Shown here one piece after another: positions 49,001 to 62,000 of a stretch of DNA of 64,000 nt. The notes beneath the pieces are model-generated. The model did not search any database and was not told the DNA's origin. It saw only the letters and a list, made by a program, of their open reading frames with translations. Source of the DNA: Camarhynchus parvulus (taxonomy: Eukaryota; Chordata; Aves; Passeriformes; Thraupidae). How positions within the stretch are numbered: the stretch's first letter is position 1; each line of letters starts with the position of its first letter. Location: contig NC_044571.1 in NCBI RefSeq assembly GCF_901933205.1, positions 54,411,530 to 54,475,529 of the forward strand, written 5' to 3'. Made by a program: the position numbers and the translations under genes.

Positions 49001-52000
49001 TTTCTGATAAAACTACAGTTTAATAACAAATTATTTGTTGTTATGGTCTTGATTAGACTTTTCTTAGAATACTGTATTGGGCTCTGATATTTAGTCTTTT
49101 GTGTACAATATCAGTTTGCTTTTATATCTCAATTACTCTCTTAAAATTAGATATTCACAGAAGCAATTTTGAGGTTAGTCCTTGCACATATCAATATCAG
49201 ACATTACAGGAGATCATTTTGTTTTGGTTTTGTCATCTCTAAAATTCAGGTATTGTCAAGTAAAGTTGACAAACTACTGCAGCTCTGTGATGAAAATTCA
49301 GAGTGTGTTTTTGAAATAAAATTCTAAGTATTGAATGTGACATCTATCTATTTTAATCAGATCTCTTCCTTCCCTTAATGTGTTTTCTTTCACTTCAGTT
49401 CATGTCAGATCCTATGCAATGGCAATCTGTTTATCTGTGGAAAGTAAGGAAAGCAAAAATGGCCAAACAAATTCATATTCATTTACTAATGCATATAGTT
49501 AAAGAAAGCTTTGTTTCAAATGCATTAAAGTGCAATATTAAATAATGTGTAAATCAGAATATTAAAGGACAAGTGATTTCTCAGCTTACACACTTGATAA
49601 TTTAAAGAATAGCACTAAACACTGTTGGATGTAAAGGAAGTTTTTAAAATTATAAATATGCTAGAAGTTAACAAAATATAAAGATTGAAATATGGAATAA
49701 TATATTGTGACAGTAGGATTTCAGACCTTCTATATGTGTCCATTTTTCAACCAAGCAGTCCAACTGAATTCATTGTTTCTGCTCATGATAATAAATAATT
49801 TCTTCTCAGTAAAAATTTATATGCTCATATCACATATTGAAATTAGGTAAACAGAAATAAGGAGTATTATATAAATCTTTATACAAAAATTTTATATCTA
49901 GATTTAATTTTTACTTTACACATATGAGTTTTGAGCAAGATATGCTGTAATTTTATTTTGCGTATGATATAAGGACTATAAATAGTACTGATTAGATATT
50001 CTGATGTCAGAAACTGTTGCAGAAATGCTCATGGAGACTACATTTAAACAAAGCTACAGAATAGCTCAAAGGTGCTTATTACTGCATAGTTTTGTTTGTA
50101 GTTCAAGTCTAAATAGACCAAATTAGAGAAGGTTTTGTGTAACATTCTTTTTTTTTATGCTACAACTTTCTCCCTTCCAATGAATTTCAATGATGCATGT
50201 ATTTTTTAATGTCTTTAGAATTTTGTTGGACAAAAGGATTAAAAAAAATTTTAAAAAACCCTACTTAACACTTAGTTTGTAGGGTGAAATCCATCCTGCC
50301 TAACAGTTCAATGTTGTCCTCACCTACTAATGGTGAAGGACCCACTTTCACAATGATTCATCTGAATTAAAAAGTGTTAAGATTGCTGCCTGTATGAATT
50401 ATTTCTCTGTTGGACAGAGGAACTTAGATGACTATCTTAACCTGCATGATATTAAAAAAAATACCAAAAAGAAACAACTCTCCTCTGCCACAATAAACAA
50501 AGAACACCCTTGTTTTCCTCTACTAAATTCCTGTCAAGTTATAAAGACGTTATATTCTAAGACTGATAAAAAAGAATCATTAATTGTTTCAGTTGGTGTT
50601 TTGGGCCAAGATTTATGTCCTGAGTAGGATTATCAATACACTCTCATTAAGAAGGAAAGAACTGAAACTAACCTGTTCAAACTAATAGTTTTGTATTGGA
50701 AATAGTATAAGAATATAAAAGCATAGACTATAGAAAGCTAAGAAAATAACCATCAGCTTTCTGTCCTGGAAGCTTTTTTTGCATTTTTCATGTTAAATGA
50801 TAGTTATTCACATGGCTTTCAGTTCTTATAGAATCTTTAGAATGTTGAGTTTTTCTTTCTCTAGATCATTTCTGGTTTAGTGAAGGTGATTAGAATCTCT
50901 CCCAATTCCATATAGTTGTATTCATGACCTTCCACAAATCATATTTGTCCATTCCTAGTTCCAAGAGGGTGAAAAGCATAAATAAAATGTGCCTGATTTT
51001 GCTGAAAATTCAGAAGCTGTTTCTGTGTAAAAGGATACATTTATATAAAAAATACAAAAGGTCTATGATTTTTTTTAACATAAATATACATGTGAAGTTT
51101 TGTTTAAGACCACAATATTAACAGACATAGTTTTGCATATTTTGTTACTTAAACATTATGGGTGTCTTTCAAAATTACTATGACATATGGAATGGTTCAT
51201 GTGGATGATGATAACATCAGTTTACTTTCTTATATTTTATACAGAGAATTAAAATAATTTCCCATTGTTGAAGTTTATGATAGCTCTCTGCCCAATTCTC
51301 CAGCCCATCAAGATCCAGGTCATGTTAAATTATAAGATGGACTATTTATTACAGATTTTAATTGCTTTAGTAATAGATATGCTTGACTTTCAGGACCTGA
51401 AAAGGCTGCATATAGGCCTAATTTGTACTTTGACCTGTGATCATTGCTTATCTTTACTTGTTAGAAAATTTAAAAATATGCAGAGCACAGAATGGGAAGA
51501 AATGCATGACTGATCAAGAAAGATGTGTAGGTATGCTTGTAATTGATCATATTGTACTTCTCAGAGATAGGCTAGCAACCATAAATCGGGCTATTTTTCT
51601 GAAGCTTCTGCCTCCACAAACCATTTGCTTGACAACCTTTGAATTTTTTTCTTATTTTCTCTGTATCGATTTTCCAATAGAATTGTCAGTCTAACTGATT
51701 AATCTGTGTAGGTATATGGAGCACAGTTGTTCTTTGTTGTTTTTTTTAGGTTAAATCTTATACAGTCTTGCTCCTTGCCTGAAACAATGAGGAAGCAAGC
51801 TAAAAATTACTCAGAAAAGAAGGCACAAAATACCAAAGGAAATATGAGTAAACAAAAGTTTAAGAGTAATGGATGTGGAAGGATGCAGGCAAGTAAGTTT
51901 CACCTTGTTGCATCATAGATATTTGGGTATTAGGTTACACTATCTTCCCCTGTTAACACTTATATAAGTTACTGAATTTTCTGGTGTTATAAAAAGCTAT

Positions 52001-52196
52001 TTGTTCTGAGTTTGTGTGTTTATCTAAAAGTATCATATTTTGGTCTGTTATTACTATCTGTTCTTGTTTCCTAAGGACAATGATGAAGTTTATGTCAATA
52101 TCAATTAGCTACAATAAGGTCTAAAGAATGTATAAAACTGCAGCCAGATCTATCTCATGGAATTTTTTTTTCTCCCTGAAGTATGATTTTTCTTAC
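46079..52196. other. Unique AT-rich non-coding sequence
   Basis: About 6 kb with no recognised gene or transposon, the longest element-free run in the window together with 34.5-41.9 kb. GT/T-rich tracts lie at 47060-47110 and 48515-48553. The segment 51290-51620 is less repetitive, and the overlapping frames at 51265-51694 show no known domain. Confidence 0.5.
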
Positions 52197-52280
52197 AGAA
52201 TCACAAAATAATTTGAGTTGGAAACGACCCATAAGGATCATTGAGTCCAGTTCCCTGCTCCTTGCATGACTACCTAAAAT
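52197..52280 (-). mobile_element. CR1 LINE 3' end
   Basis: AGAATCACAAAATAATTTGA, then GTTGGAAACGACCCATAAGG, ATCATTGAGTCCAGTTCCCT, and CTCCTTGCATGACTACCTAA is the complement of the CR1 3' terminus, the same subfamily type as 1983-2192. Only about 85 bp are kept. Confidence 0.93.
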
Positions 52281-55200
52281 TTATTGTGACTTCAGTCTGG
52301 GATTGGAAATGAGGTGGAACTCAAGTGAAAGATTACATTTTTCCTGTTCAAACACCAGTGCTGCGTCTTCTCATATGCTTCATTCCATAATGTGCTAAGT
52401 AGAGTGCACTCTCAAGGAAAGGATATGTGGGAGATTCTCTGCAATCATAGATGCAAGATCAGGAAACTGGAGGCTCCCATTCCACAGTTTGAGGCTTAAG
52501 GATAGACAGTGAACATTTTAATAATCCCATTAGATTCCTAACACAAAGAAGTTATCAAGATGGTCTTTGGTCTACAAAACTGAAAACTTTGGTTAAATTC
52601 TCACTTTGTTCACAGATTAAGATACTTACAGAGATGTATCATGTGGTAATAGAAGCTTTGTGCTCAGGCTATACAAAGAGATATTGTTTGGGATCCACTG
52701 ACAGAAAAAGCTTTGAACGGGGAAAATAAATTTTGATTCTAAATAACTTTCAAACCACTGTGTACCAGCATCTATCTAAGAATAAAGATCCTTGTGTCTG
52801 GCAAACCTCATTTAAGAAGGTTGCTTACACTTGAATAATTCTCTTACATAATAATCTGGTCATCAATTTTTCCATCTAAAACCGCTTGCTCTAACAAATA
52901 AGTATTCAAAAAACATAATAGAGTATTCAGCATTCCCTCTACTTACTTTTACAAATACATGCACAAGCATATACAAACATAAAAATTTTCTTTGTGAAGC
53001 CATGCTATTTTGGTTTAGATTATTTATAATTTTTCTACTTCTTGGTTTAGTTCATCTTTAGTGTTTTTCTGGCACTGAATAAAGTGTCACAAATCTATAA
53101 AGTCGTGAACTAGACCTCTTTCAAAGTAAGTTACAACATATTAAACTCTATACATTTCTTTCAGGATGTGTTAGTGGAAATGTATTAACTTGCATTTGAA
53201 ACATACTTTTGTTTTCAAAGTGTATAAGAAAACTGTGTCTTTCTTTGTTGGTTTCTTTTTTGTGCCAGCTTTTTTACCTTGGTACCTCTATTTCTCATTA
53301 CCTGCTACTTTTTAAACCTAAATTAAGTCTCTACTAAATGTCAGTGTAACATTCGCTATAAAGAACACTAAGAAAGAACATAAGAATGTTTTTAGGCTAT
53401 TTCCACTTTCTATTTCTGATCTAACAGTTACTTGATCTCCATGTAAACTAGGACATCTACAGAGAGGTTCATAGATTTTTCAATATAACCATATTCAAAG
53501 AGCAAACATTACTTTATTACATGTACTGACTATGTTTATCTTGGTTCGCATATCTTTTGCCTTTGAAAATAACATTTATGCCCAACTTTTACATATTAAA
53601 AGATGTAAAATGTGTTTTCTCATACACAAAGTCAGATATATAGTAGGAAATCAGTGTAGACTTACATTTTTGCTAAATCAAATTTAAAATAAAATTGCTT
53701 AGGCAGATGGCAATTATATCTACTGTCTCATTCAAAACTTCATTTCATTCATTTTTGCTTCAAATAATATGTTCAAGCCACATAATATTCCTCTTCAGTG
53801 TCTTCTTCAGAAACCTAGGGTTGAAATCCTATCTTTGGTTAGATAGGCAAGACCTGAAGCTCAGATATCACTGTCAAGATGGAAATTTATCTGCTCTTTT
53901 TCTGCTCAAGTACAAATTACTTCCAGTCACTTTGCTTGGTTACTTCAGATGGTCAGCAGGAAACCTTGCTGCTTGTTGTTTCAGTGGGAGGGCACAGTTT
54001 CAGAGCAAGCCAGAAGAAAACTGTTTTCTGTTTATTTTTCTCATGTCTGAAACTAATTAAGTTGACATTAACTATAAATGTGCATTACCATTAGGCATTA
54101 GAAATGTCATGTAAAAATGTGTTCTGCCATGTTGAGACATAATAATATTCCAATGAAAGGCAAAAAAATATTTTCCACATTATCACCTTCTCACATGAGT
54201 GATCTAATTTTTGTTAATAGGACTGCTCAAAACCCCCTGCAATGTGAGTACAGAAAGTCCAATTATGCTCCAAAATCACAAGGGGTAAACAGCAATAGAA
54301 GCAGAAGAGTTGGCTACACATTTCCCAAGGAAAGGCAATTTACCAACCAAGACATTACTGTCAAGAGACTATCTGAGTCTATCTGAGTATGAATAAAACA
54401 AATGAGGCTGCTTTTGATGGCTTTCTCTGTAACAGACTCCTCTCCTGTAGGTGGTTCTGAGTTTGCTCTCAGTCAGCTGCTGCTAGGACATTAAGTTTAA
54501 CTCAATAAGAAAACAAACTATGCTGCAGTTCCCTGGGTAGGGAAACATGGAAAAAGGGAAAGGTGGGCGGAGAGGAAGAGATGGAATCCATTGACAAGAT
54601 ATTTCCCTGACAAAAATGCACATAAGGGTTTTTTAAATAAATTAGTAAGCCTGACATTACATATATGACAGTGGCATGAAAGACAGCTAGAATAGTAATG
54701 AGCAAAACTGCTAAAATATGTGGTAAACTGTCTCATTAAAGAATAGATGACAACAGTAAATGATTTCTGTCTTAATGAGTCATCCCAATAAGGACAGGGA
54801 TACCCACGTTCCTGTGTCTGTTATGAGTCAGGCTGTTTCTCTTTACAGACTCAGGTTGTTTTCATTGAAAATTAAGTACTGGTTGAGTACAAGGTAATGG
54901 GGTTATTTGTCTTAATGCTGGTATATCTTTTTTCCCACTTTTATATAATTCTGCAGGTGCTGCCAATTTGAGGCTGTTTTGGGTTGTTTGTTTTGTGGTT
55001 TGCTTTTTTTTCCCCCCAGATTTAAGAATTGTCAAAATATGGCTTTGCTAATATGTTGGCACTGTATGTGAGAGGAGATATCTCTGGTGCTTTTAGGAAG
55101 GGGAAACAGCCATTCTTCTTCCAATCAAAATCTTCATTGTTACATGCAAAAACAAAGACTATGTTTGTAGGATTAAGTAGCATACTGAATTTCAAATGGT

Positions 55201-55989
55201 GAAAAAAATTGTTTTCAGTTCAATAATATTGATAATTAAATTAGAAAAAATTAGGTACTAATTATTACAACCATTGGCAATTTTTGGCAATATTAAAAAA
55301 TTTTCAAGTATAGAGTATGCTGTAAACACTACTTATTCAAAATTCTAAGATGTTCATCTTATTGAAAAGTAATTAAAATAATTACTTATAATTAGGTAGC
55401 AATAGTATATATTATAAATATTAATATTTAATAATTTCAGGTATGTTTTGTTTAAAGGAACCATGTAAAACCCTTTAAAATCTCCACATTTCTAACCTTA
55501 CGTATCTTTTCATGTTGTGTCACATCAGCATGATTGCATTCATTTTCAAATACACGATGTGACACACTGTAACATGATTCACATTTCAGAGGATTTAAGG
55601 GCCCCTGCTGTAATTGTGGAAATCATGAATTGAGAAAAAGATTATCCATGCTTTAGAAATTTAGAAATCACACAGTAATTGCATATGCATTTTTGAGGAA
55701 AAAAGTATTCTTCACATTAGTAAAGAATGTGGCTAGTGAAGCATGGACTCCCTTAACTTTAATGGATTTCCTAGATTTTTTGGTGACTATTGATACTAAA
55801 TTTTGACACTAAAATAATATGGTAGTTTTAATTGACTCTTATAAATCCCAGCTACAAGTTAGGCTACATGGAGCCAAATTTTGTAATTTATACATGTCAA
55901 TTACATCAGCAAGATGGCCTGATGTGCAATATATAACCTGTTTTCTTTAAATTGGATATGTATCAATACTACATTTCTGCAACTTCTAA
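52281..55989. other. Unique AT-rich non-coding sequence
   Basis: No gene was recognised. The longest open frame of the window (53695-54060, 121 codons, plus strand) lies here. It has no domain known to me and overlaps another frame. A G/T-rich tract lies at 54973-55012. The segment 55540-55700 contains an octamer-like ATTGCATATGCAT and could be regulatory. Confidence 0.5.
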
Positions 55990-56040
55990 ACCAAACCAAC
56001 CAAAAAAGCCACCAACCAACCAACCAAGCAACCAATCCAA
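55990..56040. repeat. (CCAA)n-type simple repeat
   Basis: CCAAACCAACC, ACCAACCAACCAACCAAGC and ACCAATCC units are visible, slightly degenerate. The complement is a GGTT-rich strand. Confidence 0.9.
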
Positions 56041-59000
56041 AAAAATTGTCTAGTTTTCCAGAAATACCAGTTTGAAAATAAAACTTTCATTTGTAAATCC
56101 AGCACAGGAATTTGCCATAGACATGAGATACAGAAAAAATAAAGTATTTCTGCAGTGTTCAGAGGAGGAGTACATTTTCAAATTATAAAGTCCCAGTATC
56201 AATCATCTTAACACACTGAGCCTTCCTGTAATATACCGGACAAATCCATTATATCTCTGCCTTCTGGTAGTGTTCCTTCAGTTACAAACTGGGGCTCACA
56301 AATTCAAGCACCAAATTACACTATTATGTGTAGTATTTGAAAACTTATTTCAGGATATGACACACACGGAAGCAAAATACACTCTAAGATTTTAAAGATA
56401 GATGACTGAACATATTCTGAGACAGAGTGAGCTCGCAAAAATATGACAGGTATAGCACGTTACTATGAAAATTGCAGAAAACCCTGCTTTCTTGCTGCTG
56501 CCTTTTAGTATATGTTCTTCACTGTAGATAAATAATGAAGACATGTAATTTAAATAAAATTCTGACTCTTTCTAATGTCAGAGTGGAACATGTCTCATTG
56601 TGTTAAAATCAATGAGGAAGAGCCATTAGCTCTTCACAGGACAGGTCCTAAAATATCCCTAACATTTCAACCTGAGTTTTAATATAAATCTCTCTGAATG
56701 TGTGGGTGTGTGTATTGTGAAGAAAGTTTTCTTTTTATTTTCTTAAAAAACTATCTCAAAAGTTATTGCATGCATTTATCAGCTTCATACTTTGTTTCCT
56801 CTGAAAACTATAGACAACTTTTTGTGTCATGATGTATTTTGTAGGTGTATTTAGGAAAAAAATATATATTTATTCTGTAGAAAAAAATACTTGGAAAGTT
56901 AGCAGAAAGAAAATATGTGGCTCATCTGCTTATATATTTAATATATTTTTATAATGTACTACACTGACCATCCTAGGAAAAGAAACTTTCTAAGCTGATT
57001 TGCTGCCATTAGTCACTGAATTACAGTGACAGAGAGAGAATTACTGTGGCAGGTGGAGACTGGACAAATATGGACATTCATTTGCTCACTTTCTCCTACA
57101 TTGAAATTCTTGGGCCCATAATAAGAATTTTGGCAAACTCTTTTTTTTTTTCTGTTCTCTATGGATGCTGTGATAATCACCTAAAATCTACATCCTAAAT
57201 TTCAACTTGAATACTGGGCCAAATCAAGACTTGAAGCAGAGTCTAGAAACATGACAGTTCCTAGAAATTATGATACCAGGTGCAGAATTTAAGCCAGGAC
57301 TAAAACGTATGAGTCTCTCTCTAAGTAGATTTCCCTACATTGATGTCTACTCATTGTGCATGATTAACGTACCAGGATGCAACATAAAGAGGAAAGACTT
57401 CATTCACATTCTTATTCATAGATGCTTAATGACACCTGAGATGTTGCAGTGTACCTGCAGAGACTTTAAACTGCCTATTCAGAAAGATATGTGTGTTCCA
57501 TATATCCTGTGCCATAACTTCTAGGTGCAGATGCACTGCTTGGAAACCCAATTGATTTTATAGTTAAAGAATTTAGTCTCAATGTTAGACAGTGGACAAC
57601 ATTTTCATCATATATTTCCAAAGCTCTGGACCTTTACTTTCTCTCTCTGATGTGAATACAGGGTTGCCTATAGCAAATACTATTGAATGATTAAAGAGCA
57701 ATATGAAATATAAAGGAATTGTGTCTGTTTGTTACCAGAAAAAGTCAATCTTTTAATATCTTCATACTGGTTTTTCTGTTCATTATCTTTACTGAATCCA
57801 GATTATGCTTAGTTTTTTACTAAGTCTAGCTTTTTACAGGTCTAGTTATATTTCATAGCATATGTCACATTTTTTTACAGAATTGAATTCTCTTTCAAAA
57901 ATTACACATTTTTGCCAGATACTTTATAATATCTATAGCTATTATAAGACTTTATAAGTCTAGCATCTTACCCTACGTTTCTTGCCATTATATGATTAAA
58001 ACGTACAAAATAGAATGCATAACTTTATCTTTGCTCTTTTTTTTTAATTTTTTGTATGTAGTTTTAAGCCTACACTTGAGGAAAAAGAGCAAGAATACAT
58101 CACATTTCCTTTGCAGAATTCAAAAGCAAGACATTAATAATTGGATGTTTTGACAAAAAGGCAACAAAGCATGAATATTTCATCTTTTCTCTATTTTATA
58201 ATGTATTTCACTTTTTTGAACAGACAATCAAGATGCTCTCTTTTTTTGAGTTTTTGCAAAGTATAAAGGTATTGTGCCTCTGTTATTTTAAAGATTATCA
58301 TTTTTCTTAAAAAAAAAATCAGGCTACCACTCAGAAATGTAGAATGTCTTCCTTGTATCTGTTTTGATCTCATGCTCGTGTACAAACCAGATGAAAAAAA
58401 CCTCCTGTTTGCAAAATTGTTTTAAAATGAATTACAGCTCATTTTCTAAAATATAGGATATATTGTATACTCAGGTGTAAGTGCCTATGTATTAGGTCAA
58501 GGAATTTACTTATATACCGATTACTTCTGCCTTTTTATGTAGGATCAGAATCTCAAGCATTAATATATTTGTTACTTTAAAAGTGAAATTCCCTTAACTT
58601 ACTAATTCTGAAGACTCTGATTGTTCATTATCGTGTTTTTAATGACAAAAAAGGACAATGGAATCTTCACAATTTAAAACTTTAATTAGAAAACTATTAT
58701 AACACAAGTGTAACTTGCTGTTTCATTTAAATTGCAGCCAAGTGATTATCAATATTTTACACTAGATATTACTTTTCTGAGGGATGATCTGAAACGGGGA
58801 AAGAAAGGAAAATAAAGGCACAGGGACAGAAACAAAAGCAGTGTTTAGTCATTCAGGGACCAGGAGATAAGGCTGTCACCTCAGGTTTGACTGAAGGTAG
58901 CAGTTTAAAGGCTGGAGCACAAGAGATGTACTTCTTATGCCACCAAATGGATATTCTCATTTTAATGGTAATTTGTTTTCAAGAAGTGTTTTTTCAGCCA

Positions 59001-62000
59001 ACATCAGTGTCTCTTGCCTTAGGTAGATTCATCAGTTGTGCTCCAGACAGCAACATATATCAGACCCCTTACTCCATAAACTACTGAAACTTCCATCATT
59101 CTTTCTTCTGTTTCAACTAATTCTTTCATGTGAACTTGTTTCCCCATTTAAATCAAACCTGATATTCTTTCTCACTGTTGTGCTTTTAGCTACAATTATG
59201 TCTTTCAAGTCCAGTCTACTTTCACTTTGCTTCCCTTTTTTTCCGCACCCACTCAGTCTGGTTTCCTCATTCTGATGAATATTTGGTGCCCATCCAGATG
59301 GATTTATTTCCCTTTCTTTTCTGCCTTGTGTACTTCAGACAATATTTTTTATTTTTCCCTTTTTTGTTCAATCTCAGTTTATTTGGAAATTAGGGGCTGT
59401 CAGGAAGTGAGTGTACTTCAAAAACAGAGTCATTTCCTATAATTTCATTGGCTTAACCTCCCATTCGCTTTTGAACAATTCAATTTAGCTCTTGCTAGGG
59501 CAGTTTCTGGGTATTTTTCTGGTATTTACTCCTGAAGCTACTTCCAAAAAGAAAAGGTTTTATAGATGAAACTGCACCAGATTCAGTTTCCTCCATTTTA
59601 TGCTGTCTTCCATAACTATCCCTGAGGACTCCTAACCTTCAAAAAACTACATTTTCTCATACTATGCCCCAGGATATTCAACTCATACCTACAGTTTCAT
59701 GCAATAAAAACTCTGTCTTGTTCCAAAAATGCTACTAAGACAAAAAAGTTATCAATGAAGGAGTAATAAAACCTCATAAAGATGTCTCCCATAATTCATA
59801 AGAAAATTAGCTGTATCACCTTACATGTTTATCTCTTTAAGGTAAAAAAAAAAAATAGTATACAATAATTGAAAAAGGAAGTTACTAGCCCTGCTATTGG
59901 ATTGGTTAGGATATTACATTCCTTCCCATGAAAACCTGGCAGTCAGAATCATGGTGCATCCCAAGCTGGGCAAGCCTTAATTGTTTTACTGTGAGGATTG
60001 TTGTAAATACTTACTGGGAAAGACTGTTTTATCTGTGACCTACGTAGATTTGAAAGAGTAATACTGGAGTGCAAGGCTAAGAGCACAATTAAGTTCCCCT
60101 TTTCCCCACCTTGATAGTAACCAATATAAGATATAATTTTTAATCTCAAATAATTGAGTGTGGTTTCATTTAAAATCTTGCTTTCTTCTCATCATACCCC
60201 AGGTATGCATGTATTGTCATGTTTCCCTGCATTAATTTGACAGTTGTATATATAAAAGTAAGTACTGGTTAGTACTTATTAAATTTCACCTTTGTTGATC
60301 TAGCTGTTGAATTTTCTAAAGGTATTTAGAATATTTTAGTATTTTAGAAATGCTGCTGAAGTCCCATGTTACACATTGAAGTTCAGAACTTTAAATTTTG
60401 AGAAGTTTTACAGCCAATTTTGAATACAGCTGTCTTCTAGATGTCTGATGTTTACATTTTGGATTTATTCAGTACATGTACCTAGTATATCAGAGATACT
60501 TTTGTGTACTACTGTGGGCTAAAGTTATTTTAAAAAAATTACCCTATCTTCCAGTTAGGAGAGTTGGCTGCAGTCATACCTGTAGTTGCATAGTGTTCAA
60601 AAATGGGTAGAAAAAAAGTGTACTATATATGAAGTGTACTATACCTTAGGTAATCCTGTTTGGCGTCTGACCCATTAGGAATTATAGGAGTTCATGTGAG
60701 ATAAGGGAGTTTCCAATCTTTAACCTGTACTTGGGATCATTGCCCTAAAAAATCATGGTCCCACAACTGATTTCATGACAGCATCCCCCACTGCTTTTTT
60801 AGAGGGAATCTTGGGATAATAGGAGAGAGGAGTTTTTTGCTATAACTCTGTCCTTGGCAGTTTAAGCTCCAGCTTTTTCCTATAAACTGAATATTTTTTT
60901 ATCTTGTTATGCATATATAGCTAGTGTATATGTATTTACATTTTTTCATCTTTGTATAGGGCCTTAACTAAACACCCTGACTGCATGAGTTGGCAGAGGA
61001 AAATATGTTTCTGACCTGTCATCTCTGTGCACTCTCTCCTAAATGCTGAGGTAATGCCTAATCTAGGTTCTATTATTAAATTCTAGTGATTGCTTCTCTA
61101 CTTTCCACATGTGTTCCAGCATGATAAATAAAAGGTGGAAACTAGCTGTTTCCTGACCTCCACTGTGCTCTGCATGGTTTATTTGCATTTGTAGATATGG
61201 CTTACAAAGGTGGGGAGTGCTGCAGAGGTAACCTGCTTAGGATCTGAGCAGCAGAGCAAAACAAATTTTTATTATTCAAGCAGCAGTTCCTCATGCTGAT
61301 CAAAGAGTAGCTTTAGTAGGCTCTGAAGGGGCTCATCCTTTAATTCTTGCCCACCAGAGGCACTATGGCTGTGTCCCAGGTTTCAGGAGCTTTATAGCGC
61401 AGTGTAGCAGACCTGAATGATAGTCCATTATGAGTAGTATGTTGTCCCTGTGGGAGGCTTCAAAAATAGATGGTAGTCTACTTGAGTAACTGAGAAACTT
61501 ACCAAAAGAAAATACTTCCATAATCTCAGTGGCAATACTCCTATATTCTGTGAAGTATTACTCTTTTAGTGATGTCGTTAGACTGGAGAAACAAGAGGAT
61601 TTAAGCTATATCCTAAATTGCAAATAACAATCTCAAAGAGCTACAGGACATCCTTAACTCCACAGAGACTGATACATACGATAGACTAGGGAGTGAAAAA
61701 TATTTATCCTCCAAAATTCAAGCAATCTTTTTCTTTGATAACTCAGTCATTAATCAGGTATTATTTGTCATATTCACCATCCTTTAATGAATCCAAGAAA
61801 TTACGATAGAGGACCTCAAGAAGTAGCTCATACTGTTGATAATGCATCTATCTTCCAGCATGTTAGCAATTTATAAATGATTGTCAAATAGTTTATTCAA
61901 AAGGCAATTGTACTTAGCAGTTAAAAAAAAAAAACGTTTATTTGTGGGGTTTGTGTTGGTTTTTTAATGTCAACATATACTTCTGTTTTCCTTCTCATTC

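Noticed and set aside
53695..54060. 121-codon open frame on the plus strand
   Set aside because: It is the longest in the window but has no recognisable domain, ordinary AT-driven composition, an overlapping rival frame (53879-54094), and no clear promoter or splice context.
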